A stretch of DNA of 33,681 bases from Chitinophagaceae bacterium (GCA_013694745.1 JACDBU010000029.1:1-33681), one strand, 5' to 3'; shown: positions 15,492 to 24,025, counted from the stretch's first letter. The notes: generated from the letters alone by a model not told the origin. A program made the numbers and translations.

Positions 15492-15986
15492 TTATTTTTG
15501 TGGGGGACCATTATGTGACTTCCTGAAACCGCCGGTCATTTTTGAAACGATCGTTTTTATAACGGAATCAAATTTGGGCAGCTGATCCGGCGTACACAAG
15601 TTTCTCTCATTTTTTAAGTGCTGGAACATTTGCATATCCAATATTTTTTGACTTTCGCCTATTTTATCGGCAGCATTTCCAAGTTCAGCATCGGAAACAG
15701 AATCTTTGAACAACAGGTTATAGAAATTTTCCTTTGTAATCTTGATGCTATCGAATAAAGGGCGTGCCTTTTTAAAATGTTCATTTCGAAGGCTATCATA
15801 TTGCGCAATTTGCGCAGGGGAAAAACCAACTTCTTTCTTTAAAAGGTTTGTTACTTCTTCTCTCCCATGATTTGGTCTCCTGGGATTATTTCCTAAAACC
15901 ATAAAAAAAACGATCATGGCGATATTGGACAACAGGAGAAATACAACGATTGCCACAAGAGATTTTATTTTTTTTTCAGGGTTCAT
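15492..15986 (-). CDS. Membrane-anchored Spy/CpxP-like (metal-resistance type) protein
   Basis: A 164-residue protein with an N-terminal membrane helix (residues about 9-31, LVAIVVFLLLSNIAMIVFFMV) and a periplasmic helical domain. LLKKEVGFSPAQIAQYDSLRNEHF resembles the LTPEQ/FxxxQ start of the heavy-metal-resistance and CpxP-like families, and KIGESQKILDMQMFQHLKNERNLCTPDQLPKFDSVI matches their second half. It overlaps the upstream anti-sigma-like gene by one base (TGATG), so the two are translationally coupled. It is likely an envelope-stress or metal sensor that feeds back on the sigma factor, which is inference. Confidence 0.78.
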   Translation of the reverse strand: MNPEKKIKSLVAIVVFLLLSNIAMIVFFMVLGNNPRRPNHGREEVTNLLKKEVGFSPAQIAQYDSLRNEHFKKARPLFDSIKITKENFYNLLFKDSVSDAELGNAADKIGESQKILDMQMFQHLKNERNLCTPDQLPKFDSVIKTIVSKMTGGFRKSHNGPPQK

Positions 15987-16336
15987 CAGGGCTTATTATT
16001 TTCAATATCATCATAAATATTAGTTTGTTGGGCATATTCATCGCTGGTTGCAAGCTGAGCCGTTTGATCATCTGTATTAACCGTATTTTGATTGGAAAAT
16101 ATTACCATCACATTCATAAGAATTATGAGGCAAACCACCGCAAAAGCAAATGCAGGCCGGGTAATAAATGAACTTGCGCGCAGCAAAGGGCTTTCATGCC
16201 TTTTTTGCATTTTCGCTACAAGCCGCGTATAAAAATATGGCTGTGGTGTAGCCCGCTGAATACCTTCAAAACTGTTAAGGACAGCATCAGGCCGATCGTT
16301 AAGCGGCATATCCTGTATTTTATTATTTTCTTGCAT
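15986..16336 (-). CDS. Probable single-pass anti-sigma factor
   Basis: A small protein of 116 residues from the ATG at 16336; the ORF track uses a GTG two codons upstream. A cytosolic N-terminal half (QENNKIQDMPLNDRPDAVLNSFEGIQRATPQPYFYTRLVAKM) is followed by one membrane helix (about residues 64-81, PAFAFAVVCLIILMNVMVIF) and a short Asn/Asp/Gln-rich periplasmic tail. It has no zinc-binding HxxxCxxC motif, so it is not a ZAS-type anti-sigma factor. The position directly after an ECF sigma gene and before Spy-like genes is the main support for an anti-sigma role. It is family-unassigned from sequence alone. Confidence 0.6.
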   Translation of the reverse strand: MQENNKIQDMPLNDRPDAVLNSFEGIQRATPQPYFYTRLVAKMQKRHESPLLRASSFITRPAFAFAVVCLIILMNVMVIFSNQNTVNTDDQTAQLATSDEYAQQTNIYDDIENNKP

Positions 16337-16380
16337 ACTCACTAAGTTAGACGTGAAATGATGATAAATCCTTTGTTAAT

Positions 16381-16953
16381 TTATTTATAATTATGGTAAT
16401 AAGTTTCCAGGTTTTTCTTGAGATTAGTTTTGGCACGTTGCAGCAGCGAATCAACAGCAGATTCGCTGATTTTCATCACCTCGCTTATCTGCTGATAAGT
16501 TAATCCTTCTACTTTGTTCAGTACAAAAGCTACGTTTTGGTTTTGTGGTAAAGTGGCTATGGCTTTGAACAGAACATTGGAGTTCTCTTTATTTTCAGCT
16601 ACTACACCCGGATGAAAAAAATCAGGCGGATCGTTTACCAGTTCATCATTTTTTCCAAACAGGCTTTGTACAAAAGCAAATCGTTTCTTCCGTTTTTTTC
16701 TTCTTAAATGATCCAAAGATTTGGTTACTGCTATCCTGTAAACCCAGGTTGAAAATTTTGAATCACCTTTAAAACTTTGTATAGATTCATATACCTGTAT
16801 GAAGACTTCCTGGGTCACGTCTTCCGCATCTTCTGCACTTTGCACTATACCAATAACCGTATTGTAAACCATATCCTGCCAGGAATCTACAATAGTTTTA
16901 AAAGCCCTTTCATCCTTTAGCTTTAACTGCTCAATTAATTCCCATTCTGTCAA
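16381..16953 (-). CDS. ECF RNA polymerase sigma factor
   Basis: A 190-residue sigma-70 family protein of the extracytoplasmic-function class. Region 2 is clear: ERAFKTIVDSWQDMVYNTVIG, then DAEDVTQEVFIQVYESIQSFKG and STWVYRIAVTKSLDHLRRKKRKK. Region 4 ends the protein with ATLPQNQNVAFVLNKVEGLTYQQISEVMKISESAVDSLLQRAKTNLKK, the helix-turn-helix for the -35 element. It starts 10 bases after the stop of the TonB-receptor-like gene and is followed by a single-pass protein and two Spy-like genes. It probably activates its own operon in response to envelope or metal stress, which is inference. Confidence 0.92.
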   Translation of the reverse strand: MTEWELIEQLKLKDERAFKTIVDSWQDMVYNTVIGIVQSAEDAEDVTQEVFIQVYESIQSFKGDSKFSTWVYRIAVTKSLDHLRRKKRKKRFAFVQSLFGKNDELVNDPPDFFHPGVVAENKENSNVLFKAIATLPQNQNVAFVLNKVEGLTYQQISEVMKISESAVDSLLQRAKTNLKKNLETYYHNYK

Positions 16954-16963
16954 GAGTAATCAT

Positions 16964-19867
16964 TTAAAAGCCACGCATTTCATCCGGCCTGTTTTGCCTG
17001 TTATTCTGACTCCGTGCCGCAGGCGTTCCGAAATTCTTTAATTTATACGTGAAAGTTAGCATAAAATATTGGCGCAGTACCTGGCTTTGTACATCTTCAA
17101 TATAAGTTTCAGTTACCGTACGGGTTATACTCCTGTTTTGTTTTAAAAGGTCAAATACTGAAAGTTTTAATTCTCCTTTTTGGTTTTTCAGGAATTTTTT
17201 CCCCGCGCTTAAATTCCATAATATAAATTGCTGATCCGGTATGGTTGTACTCTTATAATTATAGGATTGTAAATTCAAATCATTTTGAAAGAACCAGCCT
17301 TTTTTCGACAACAAATTAAATTGTACCCCGGCAGATTGTGTAAAATAATTATTATCGGGCTGATGTGCGATCAGGTTGAAATTGGCATTGTAAGAAAGAT
17401 TAAAATCAACGTACTGGCTAATATTACTTCCAATAACAGCACCTGCACTGTAAACATAATTATCGATCAGTGTTTTGGTGTAATTACTAAAACCAGGCAG
17501 CTGGTTATAGGTAAGTCCAGCATTCAAATTTAAATTTGACTTAATAAATTTAATCGGTGTGCCATAAGTAAGAAAAGAACGTACACTCCAATATCCATCA
17601 ACGTTGACGGGCTTGGTTAAGGTAACTCCTCTGGGCAAAATAATGCCTGATGTTAAGGTGGAATCATGCAATGCAAAAAAACTTGCATTGGCGATATAAT
17701 TATTTGTTTTTTGCACAAAAAGATTGGCAAAAAAGCTTTTACCTTTTAAAGTATTCGTAAAAGTATAACGCGATACAAGGCTTGAGGTATATTGTTGTTT
17801 CAAATCAGGATTACCGGTAGAATATTGCAGCTGGTTTGTATTATTTACTACATCCTGCAACTGGTTAACCGAAGGCGCATTTACAGAAGTTCTGAAGAAT
17901 ACATTTAAACTGCTTTTGGCAGAAAGCTTTTTCCGGTATTGAAGATTAGGCAAAACATTGAAAAAAGATTTATGTATGGTTGTTGCCAGAGGAAATTTTT
18001 CATCGCTGGAAAGAACCGAGTTTTGTGCACTAACACCAACCGAAAATTGTTTGTCTTTATCTCCCACCCGGTACGATATACCACCGTTTTGTGTTGTGTA
18101 AGTATTGTCAAATTTATTGGATAAGGCGGTGTCAAGAATTGAATAATTTTTACCAATCGCATCGTACTGGAATGTTTCCTGGTCAGCTTTATTTTTAGTG
18201 AACGACGGACTATAATTTAATTGCAGTTGTCCTTTTTTGCCCACCGGTTCGGTATATGCAATATTACCCGCAAGCGTATATCCATTGGTTAAATTATCGG
18301 TGAATTGCTGTACAGAAGAATCCGTAGCAAGGCCATTATCATAAAATTTTGTATCAGAATTCAGGTAAGAATTCCCGGTTTTATGATTAAGGCTTGTATT
18401 AAACCCTACCGAAATAGTTCTTCCCCTTTTAGCAAATGAATGGCGGAATAAAATATTGTTATTTAAATTGTACCCCTGTATAAGTGCATTTGCAGATGAA
18501 GTGGATTGATTAAGCAAATTAGCCAGGTCAAAATTATTACTATAGGCGGTTGCCGCCGAAAGGTTATTGGTGCTGTTATTTTTTTGAAAGCTTATAACCG
18601 GTGTAATAATGAGTGAATTGGCAGAATCAATTTTATACTCTATCCGTGCATTTATACGGTTGTTGTAATTGGTGCTGGATGATAAACTATTCTCCCTGTA
18701 AAATACAGATGAGTCGTGCCTTAAAAATGTTTGCCGGTTGGTTAACTGGCTGTTAGCATTATTAGTATTATTAAAAAAGTAACTTCCCGATACCGTTAAT
18801 TTTTTTGTCCATTGATCAGAATAATTTAAACCAATTGCATTGGTATTACTTATACCATTTTGCTGACCCACCAAAAAGTTTTGCTGTCCACCACCAAAAT
18901 TCCCTCCACCACCACGATTACCACCAGGGCCACCACCGCCACGATTTCCACCCTGTCCACCACCACGATTTCCACCACTACTTGTTACACCCAGGAGATC
19001 CTGTGAAGAAAAGTTTTGCTGGTTGATGTTGTTGAATAAGCCTACAAAAGATAAGCGCCGGTTACCCTTAAAAAAACTCATATTTCCCCCGGCAGAATAG
19101 CGTTCGTCAGTTCCATATCCTGCATATAAACGGCCAAATTGGCCATTGCGCATATTCACTTTTGTAACCACGTTGATCGATTTTTGTGAATTGCCATCAT
19201 CAAAGCCTGTAAAGGCAGCCTGGTCACTTAGTTTATCAAACACCTGTATCTTATCAATAATTTCTGATGGAAGGTTGCGTAAAGCTGCAGTGGCATCATC
19301 ACCAAAAAAATCTTTGCCATCCACCGTTACTTTTTTAACCTGGTCGCCATGTGCAGTAACTGTTCCGGCCTTATCAACGGTGATGCCCGGCATTTTCTTA
19401 AGCAGGTCTTCTGCAGTAGCATCGGGGTTAACTTTAAAGGCATTGGCTGAATATTCAATCGTATCAGTCTTTTGTTTTACAGGGGGGGCTGACACTACGA
19501 TAGTTACTTCATTAAGTATTTTTGTGGTTTTGGAAACCGGAATATTACCCATGTCATTGATACCACTGTCTCTTATAGAAACGGTCATTTGAAAAGATCC
19601 ATATCCAATTGAAGAAACTGATAACCTGTATATCTTACGCAATACATTATCAAAAGTAAATGCGCCTGTTTTATCGCTAACCGCCGTAAAGGCAACAGAA
19701 GGGTCCTTATTTATAGAATCGGGGCGGTTAATAAGTTTTACAGTTGCGCCGGTCAAAGGTGTTTTACCATTTTCATCAATTAAAACGCCCTTTAATGATT
19801 GTGACTTAGCAAAAATGGTGGTTAGGAATAACACCAAAAAAAACAAAGAGCGCAAAATGATCTTCAT
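16964..19867 (-). CDS. TonB-receptor-like outer-membrane barrel protein with N-terminal CarboxypepD_reg domain
   Basis: A 967-residue outer-membrane protein with a Sec signal peptide (ending AKSQ). Next is a carboxypeptidase-regulatory-like beta domain (about 24-110, LKGVLIDENGKTPLTGATVKL). A TonB-receptor plug-like region follows at about 150-240 (TAEDLLKKMPGITVDKAGTVTAHG, GDDATAALRNLPSEIIDKIQVF), then an OMP_b-brl_3-type barrel to about 950. A Gly/Asn/Arg-rich stretch (GGNRGGGGPGG repeats) lies at about 295-330, within the early barrel or an extracellular loop. It is the first gene of the sigma/anti-sigma/Spy operon, so it may be the stress target or signal source. The substrate is unknown. 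A short polar tail (NNRQNRPDEMRGF) follows the barrel. Confidence 0.87.
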   Translation of the reverse strand: MKIILRSLFFLVLFLTTIFAKSQSLKGVLIDENGKTPLTGATVKLINRPDSINKDPSVAFTAVSDKTGAFTFDNVLRKIYRLSVSSIGYGSFQMTVSIRDSGINDMGNIPVSKTTKILNEVTIVVSAPPVKQKTDTIEYSANAFKVNPDATAEDLLKKMPGITVDKAGTVTAHGDQVKKVTVDGKDFFGDDATAALRNLPSEIIDKIQVFDKLSDQAAFTGFDDGNSQKSINVVTKVNMRNGQFGRLYAGYGTDERYSAGGNMSFFKGNRRLSFVGLFNNINQQNFSSQDLLGVTSSGGNRGGGQGGNRGGGGPGGNRGGGGNFGGGQQNFLVGQQNGISNTNAIGLNYSDQWTKKLTVSGSYFFNNTNNANSQLTNRQTFLRHDSSVFYRENSLSSSTNYNNRINARIEYKIDSANSLIITPVISFQKNNSTNNLSAATAYSNNFDLANLLNQSTSSANALIQGYNLNNNILFRHSFAKRGRTISVGFNTSLNHKTGNSYLNSDTKFYDNGLATDSSVQQFTDNLTNGYTLAGNIAYTEPVGKKGQLQLNYSPSFTKNKADQETFQYDAIGKNYSILDTALSNKFDNTYTTQNGGISYRVGDKDKQFSVGVSAQNSVLSSDEKFPLATTIHKSFFNVLPNLQYRKKLSAKSSLNVFFRTSVNAPSVNQLQDVVNNTNQLQYSTGNPDLKQQYTSSLVSRYTFTNTLKGKSFFANLFVQKTNNYIANASFFALHDSTLTSGIILPRGVTLTKPVNVDGYWSVRSFLTYGTPIKFIKSNLNLNAGLTYNQLPGFSNYTKTLIDNYVYSAGAVIGSNISQYVDFNLSYNANFNLIAHQPDNNYFTQSAGVQFNLLSKKGWFFQNDLNLQSYNYKSTTIPDQQFILWNLSAGKKFLKNQKGELKLSVFDLLKQNRSITRTVTETYIEDVQSQVLRQYFMLTFTYKLKNFGTPAARSQNNRQNRPDEMRGF

Positions 19868-19977
19868 AACAAAAATTTAGTATAGCCCTTTTAGACGCTG
19901 TGGGGAAATGAAACCTTCGAATTTGTTAATTATAAATTTTCATACCAAAATTTGTAAAAAGTTTACCGGTAGGGTTT

Positions 19978-19992
19978 AAATTGCAGCAATTT
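19978..19992. promoter_or_regulatory. Palindrome in the divergent gap before DUF5606
   Basis: AAATTGC-A-GCAATTT is a perfect 7-base inverted repeat with a single central base. It lies 13-27 bases before the DUF5606 ATG in the 137-base region between divergent genes. This is a plausible operator site; no regulator is identified. Confidence 0.45.
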
Positions 19993-20004
19993 TAAAAACA
20001 GTAT

Positions 20005-20523
20005 ATGGATTATAATAAGATCATTTCAGTAACAGGCCTGAGTGGGTTGTACGAACTAGTAACTTCCAAAGCAGATGGTGCCGTAGTAAGGTCGCTTGAA
20101 GATAAAAGCACCAGGTTCGTCAGTAGTCGTTTACATAATTTTTCTCACCTGGAAAGTATTGAGGTATTTACGGTTACAAATAATACTAACCTTGCAGATG
20201 TTTTTACTGCAATGAACAATAGCAGTGAAAAGTTGCCGGATGCAAAAGCAGAAGGGAAAGAATTAAAAAGCTATTTTGAAAAAGTTTATCCGGACCTTGA
20301 TTTTGACAGGGTGTATGCCAGCGATATGAAAAAAATGATAAAATGGCTTGGCATTTTAAAAGATAATAAAATTGATATAGCCGCGAAGACCACTGAAAAT
20401 GAAGAAGGTGGAGAGGAAAAACCAAAAACAATCAAACCCTCAAAAAAAGGTATCACCCCGGTACGGGAAGGAAAACCTGTTAATTCCACTACCCGTAAAA
20501 TTGAAAGCAGGGGCGTAAAATAA
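20005..20523 (+). CDS. DUF5606 protein
   Basis: A 172-residue cytosolic protein with the Bacteroidota DUF5606 pattern: MDYNKIISVTGLSGLYELVTSKADGAVVRSLEDKSTRFVSSR at the start, then HLESIEVFT, DLDFDRVYASDMKKMIKWLGIL and a disordered Lys/Pro-rich tail (about 130-172). The N-terminal part is a small beta-rich domain, the middle is helical. The function is unknown. The stop is 1 base before the ATG of the M3 peptidase, so the two are almost certainly co-transcribed and perhaps coupled. Confidence 0.85.
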   Translation: MDYNKIISVTGLSGLYELVTSKADGAVVRSLEDKSTRFVSSRLHNFSHLESIEVFTVTNNTNLADVFTAMNNSSEKLPDAKAEGKELKSYFEKVYPDLDFDRVYASDMKKMIKWLGILKDNKIDIAAKTTENEEGGEEKPKTIKPSKKGITPVREGKPVNSTTRKIESRGVK

Positions 20524-20524
20524 T

Positions 20525-22273
20525 ATGGATACTATTGACCGGCCAGCGAGCCAGCTTTACACCGCGAATATTCAAAAGATCACACGTCATTTTTTGCCTG
20601 CAGATCTTACCATAGATAAATGGGAAACCCTTGAGCCATGGTTTAAAGAGTTGTTGGAGAGAAAGATCAATTCAAAGACTGAGTTGGAAAAATGGCTTAT
20701 GGATATGAGTGAGCTGGAAGCAGTAATCAATGAAGATGTTTGCTGGAGGCAGATCCGCATGACGTGCGACACGGAAAATAAAGTGTTGGAAGATGCATTT
20801 AATTTCTTCTGTCTCCAAATACAACCACATATTCAGCCTTATGCAGATGCGCTTAATAAAAAACTCATTGCAAGCCCGTTTACAAAAGAACTTGATCATG
20901 CAAAATATTTCACCTACCTGCGGTCAGTGAAAAAGAACATCGATCTTTTCAGGGAAGAAAATATCCCCTTACAGGCTGAGCTTTCCGTTATGCAGCAGCA
21001 ATATGGAATGATAAGCGGTAAAATGACGATTGAAGTTAACGGAGACGAATACACGCTGCAACAGGCTTCGAAATTTTTAGAAAACCCCGACAGGGAATTG
21101 CGGGAAGAGGTGTATCGTAAGATGAATGAGCGTCGTTTACAGGATAAGGATGCATTAAATGATCTGTACACACAGCTCATTCAAAAGCGCAACCAGGAAT
21201 CAATAAATGCAGGATTTGAAAACTACCGCGATTTTAAATTCAAAGAACTTGGCCGTTTTGATTATACAAAAGAAGATTGTTTCCAGTTCCACGAATCGGT
21301 AAAGCAACATGTGGTGCCACTGGTGAATAAAATTTATGAAAAGAAAAAAGCGAAATTAAAAGTTGCAGCACTGCGCCCCTGGGATGTGGAGGCGGAACCC
21401 GTGGGCATAAAACCGCTTACCCCTTTTACAAATGGAAGTGAACTTTTGCAAAAGTCGATCGATTGCTTTACCAGGCTTCGCCCATTTTTTGGAGAATGCC
21501 TGGAACAAATGGATAAAATGAAGCACCTTGACCTGGAAAGCAGGAAGGGCAAGGCGCCGGGCGGATATAACTGCCCGCTTGCTGAAAGCGGGGCGCCTTT
21601 TATTTTCATGAATGCTGCAGGCCAAATGCATGACGTTACCACCATGTTGCACGAAGGTGGCCATGCCGTACAATCATTTTTAACGCATTCGCTTGAGTTA
21701 AATGCTTTTAAGGAATACCCCATGGAAATTGCCGAAGTTGCCAGCATGGCAATGGAACTTTTTACCATGGACTATTGGGATGTTTTTTTTGATAACAAGG
21801 ATGATCTTAAAAGAGCTAAGGAACACCAACTGGAAAGAACAATAACCCTTTTTCCCTGGATCGCTGTTATCGATAAATTCCAGCATTGGATATATGAAAA
21901 CCCCGTACACTCGGTTGAAGAAAGAACCCAGGCATGGCTTGATATACTCAACACGTTTTCTGATGGAGTTATTGATTACAGCGGACTTGAAAAGTATCGT
22001 GAAATTAGCTGGCAAAAACAATTGCATTTATTTGAAGTACCATTTTATTATATAGAGTATGGTATAGCACAGCTGGGCGCCATCGGTATGTGGATGCAAT
22101 TCAAAAAAAACCCGGAAAAGGCACTTGATAATTACATGTATGCGCTATCGTTAGGCGGTACAAAAACTTTACCGCAGCTGTATGAAGCCGCCGGCCTGAA
22201 GTTCGATTTTTCTCCCGGAAATATTAAAATGCTTATGGATTTTGTACAGGAGCAGCTGGAAGAACCCGGTTAG
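20525..22273 (+). CDS. M3-family oligoendopeptidase
   Basis: A 582-residue cytosolic zinc metallopeptidase of family M3 (oligoendopeptidase F/thimet-like), which cuts short peptides. The zinc site HEGGH is at residues 376-380, with the downstream acidic ligand region EYPMEIAEVASMAMELFTMDYW. The length fits the family. No signal peptide is seen. The gene follows DUF5606 with one base between them and ends at TAG 22271-22273. The frame continues open for 21 more codons (EPSSWTDEYKRIYKLFETNLK) to TAA at 22337, which looks protein-like and may be a remnant of a longer C-terminus. This is uncertain because 21 open codons can arise by chance. Confidence 0.92.
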   Translation: MDTIDRPASQLYTANIQKITRHFLPADLTIDKWETLEPWFKELLERKINSKTELEKWLMDMSELEAVINEDVCWRQIRMTCDTENKVLEDAFNFFCLQIQPHIQPYADALNKKLIASPFTKELDHAKYFTYLRSVKKNIDLFREENIPLQAELSVMQQQYGMISGKMTIEVNGDEYTLQQASKFLENPDRELREEVYRKMNERRLQDKDALNDLYTQLIQKRNQESINAGFENYRDFKFKELGRFDYTKEDCFQFHESVKQHVVPLVNKIYEKKKAKLKVAALRPWDVEAEPVGIKPLTPFTNGSELLQKSIDCFTRLRPFFGECLEQMDKMKHLDLESRKGKAPGGYNCPLAESGAPFIFMNAAGQMHDVTTMLHEGGHAVQSFLTHSLELNAFKEYPMEIAEVASMAMELFTMDYWDVFFDNKDDLKRAKEHQLERTITLFPWIAVIDKFQHWIYENPVHSVEERTQAWLDILNTFSDGVIDYSGLEKYREISWQKQLHLFEVPFYYIEYGIAQLGAIGMWMQFKKNPEKALDNYMYALSLGGTKTLPQLYEAAGLKFDFSPGNIKMLMDFVQEQLEEPG

Positions 22274-22344
22274 GAACCCAGCAGCTGGACCGATGAATAC
22301 AAGCGGATCTATAAATTATTTGAAACCAATTTGAAGTAAATATC

Positions 22345-22761
22345 TTACTTACAATCACCGCATATTCCTTTCACAACCATCTCTGCAATTTTTGGAGAAA
22401 ACCCTTTGGGCAACTTTACAACGGGCACAACAACATCATCAAGGCAAATGGTTTTGTTGCATGCGTCACAAATAAAATGAACGTGTTCATCGTGGTGGTG
22501 GCCGGCTTCGCAATCATCTTTACAAAGGGCATATTTTATGGAATTATCCGTCGTGGGAATTAAATGGATAATTCCATTTTCAACAAATGTTTGCAGGGTG
22601 CGGTAAACCGTTACACGGTCAAATCCTTCCCGGGTTTGTTTCTCTATATCGGCATGCTCCAAAGCGCCATTTGCGCGGAGAAAAAGTGATAATATCTTCT
22701 GCCGGCTAACGGTAAGGCTTAAATGATTTTTCTTCAATATTTCTTCTGTAGTGGTGCTCAT
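22345..22761 (-). CDS. Fur-family metal-responsive repressor
   Basis: A 138-residue protein of the Fur family. The winged helix is at about 10-80 (LTVSRQKILSLFLRANGALEHADIEKQ, DRVTVYRTLQTFVENGIIH). A His-rich metal segment follows (GHHHDEHVHFIC), then two CxxC pairs, CDAC at about 95-98 and CGDC at about 134-137, that hold a structural zinc. Whether it senses Fe, Zn or peroxide cannot be read with confidence; the CxxC pairs occur in Fur and Zur alike. It overlaps the SCO gene by 3 bases (ATGA), so it is translated from the same message. A palindrome near the divergent MerC-like gene is a possible target. Confidence 0.9.
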   Translation of the reverse strand: MSTTTEEILKKNHLSLTVSRQKILSLFLRANGALEHADIEKQTREGFDRVTVYRTLQTFVENGIIHLIPTTDNSIKYALCKDDCEAGHHHDEHVHFICDACNKTICLDDVVVPVVKLPKGFSPKIAEMVVKGICGDCK

Positions 22762-23432
22762 GGGTTGTTGCTGAAAGGGGAAATACTGAATCCTGCAGCC
22801 GGTTCTTTTTCTTTTAACAAGCCGGCTATATCGCCTTTCAGTTTAGTCAATTCATCCGGTTTAAGACCATCGTAAATTCCGCGTACCCTGCCCTGCTTAT
22901 CAACCAGCGAAAAAAATTGTGTATGAATAAACTGGTCTTTGATGTTAACGCTATTGTTTTTTTCATTATCCAGCAAATAACTTTGTCTTGCCATTTTGTA
23001 TAATGAATCTTTTATTCCCGTTACAAAAAACCAGTTTGCGGTTTGTTGTTTATTGTTTGATGACATGAACATTTTTGCCTCATAGGCTTTTAATAAAGGC
23101 ACGGAGTCTGTTTCAGGCATACACGTATGGGAGATTATAGCAAAGCCCGGATCGTTTTTGTATACATCATACACCGTTTTCATGTTTTCATTCATCATAG
23201 GGCAAATGCCTTTGCAGGTAGTAAAAAAATATTCTGCCACATACACTTTTCCCGCCACATTTTTTTGGGTGACAGGGTGATCATTTTGATCTGTGAAAGT
23301 AAAGGGCTGCACGTAGCTGAGTACCGGCAATTTAGATTTGTAATAATCGGTGCCGGCAAAAAGAAAATACCAGAATCCCGCAAGTAACAAAATGAAAAAT
23401 CCTACAATCAATATCCAGTTCCTTTTCATCAT
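22758..23432 (-). CDS. SCO1/SenC-family copper chaperone
   Basis: A 224-residue protein with an N-terminal membrane helix (residues about 5-27, NWILIVGFFILLLAGFWYFLF) and a periplasmic thioredoxin-like domain. The copper site is TCKGICPMM (CxxxC) at about 73-77, with the partner His in HTQFFSLVDKQGR. Family members deliver copper to the CuA site of cytochrome oxidase or act as thiol-disulphide reductases. It is co-transcribed with a Fur-family repressor whose start overlaps its stop. The ATG at 23432 is directly followed by a second ATG, and a -7 box lies only 4 bases upstream, so the message is likely leaderless. Confidence 0.9.
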   Translation of the reverse strand: MMKRNWILIVGFFILLLAGFWYFLFAGTDYYKSKLPVLSYVQPFTFTDQNDHPVTQKNVAGKVYVAEYFFTTCKGICPMMNENMKTVYDVYKNDPGFAIISHTCMPETDSVPLLKAYEAKMFMSSNNKQQTANWFFVTGIKDSLYKMARQSYLLDNEKNNSVNIKDQFIHTQFFSLVDKQGRVRGIYDGLKPDELTKLKGDIAGLLKEKEPAAGFSISPFSNNP

Positions 23433-23436
23433 TTTG

Positions 23437-23444
23437 CAAAGTTA
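23437..23444 (-). promoter_or_regulatory. -7 promoter box of the SCO-Fur operon
   Basis: On the - strand TAACTTTG matches TAnnTTTG exactly. It is followed by CAAA and the SCO ATG, so transcription would begin at or near the start codon. No clear TTG element is seen upstream. Confidence 0.45.
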
Positions 23445-23528
23445 CCATTTATGCAGGGTTTTTTATATGATGTATGGATTGAAAAGTCATAAGGAAATAC
23501 TATTTTAATATGGTGAATGCGCTTTAAA

Positions 23529-23536
23529 TATATTTG
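23529..23536 (+). promoter_or_regulatory. -7 promoter box of the MerC-like gene
   Basis: TATATTTG matches TAnnTTTG and lies 44 bases before the ATG at 23580. It supports that start over the longer frame from 23517, which would lie upstream of the promoter box. No TTG is present at the expected upstream distance. Confidence 0.5.
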
Positions 23537-23551
23537 CATCAATGTTGCAAA
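23533..23551. promoter_or_regulatory. Palindromic operator candidate over the MerC-like promoter
   Basis: TTTGCA-N7-TGCAAA, a 19-base inverted repeat, overlaps the -7 box and the expected start site of the MerC-like transcript. Size and position fit a repressor site. The Fur-family gene transcribed the other way is the obvious candidate regulator, by inference. Confidence 0.5.
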
Positions 23552-23579
23552 ATCATTATTTTTAAGCTATATTTATACT

Positions 23580-23972
23580 ATGGAATTAAAAATTAACTGG
23601 GATTTTTTAGGAATTGCAACCTCAATTGCCTGTGCTATCCATTGCGCATTGCTGCCCTTAATTTTGAGCTCACTACCTGTATTCGGGATTAATATCATTC
23701 ACAATTCTTTTTTTGAATGGGGAATGATAGGGCTGGCATTCGTGGTGGGCAGTTATTCTCTTGTACATAGTTACATCAGGCATCATCGCAAATTGCTCCC
23801 CCTTTTACTATTTTCATCTGGCTTTATTTTTCTTGTTTCGAAACAATTTTTTCCCGCATTTGAATATGTATTTTTATGCAGTGCTGTTTGCTTTATCTTA
23901 ACTGCGCATTTCATGAATTATAAATATTGTCACTTATCTAAGCCTTGCGATTCACCCCATCATAATCATTAA
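23580..23972 (+). CDS. MerC-domain membrane protein
   Basis: A 130-residue protein from the ATG at 23580 with about four hydrophobic helices. The first carries the Cys pair ACAIHCALLPLILSSLP, as in MerC-type mercury/metal uptake proteins. The C-terminus is Cys/His-rich (KYCHLSKPCDSPHHNH), suited to binding metal. The ORF track begins at 23517, but that start lies upstream of a good promoter box and operator palindrome, so 23580 is preferred. Bacteroidota MerC-domain proteins are often near Fur/SCO genes rather than mercury operons; no mer genes are seen here, so the metal is probably not mercury. It is divergent from SCO-Fur. Confidence 0.85.
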   Translation: MELKINWDFLGIATSIACAIHCALLPLILSSLPVFGINIIHNSFFEWGMIGLAFVVGSYSLVHSYIRHHRKLLPLLLFSSGFIFLVSKQFFPAFEYVFLCSAVCFILTAHFMNYKYCHLSKPCDSPHHNH

Positions 23973-24025
23973 ATAATCACACTGGTAAAATTTATATTTT
24001 TCATAACTTTCTGATAAAATTCATC

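Noticed and set aside
18805-19026. His-rich + strand ORF (73 aa)
   Set aside because: Antisense of the Gly/Asn/Arg-rich repeat loop of the barrel protein.
19146-19592. 148-aa + strand ORF
   Set aside because: Antisense of the plug region of the TonB-receptor-like gene.
23517-23579. Upstream extension of the MerC-like ORF
   Set aside because: The extension lies over the -7 box and palindrome, and family similarity begins at MELK (23580).
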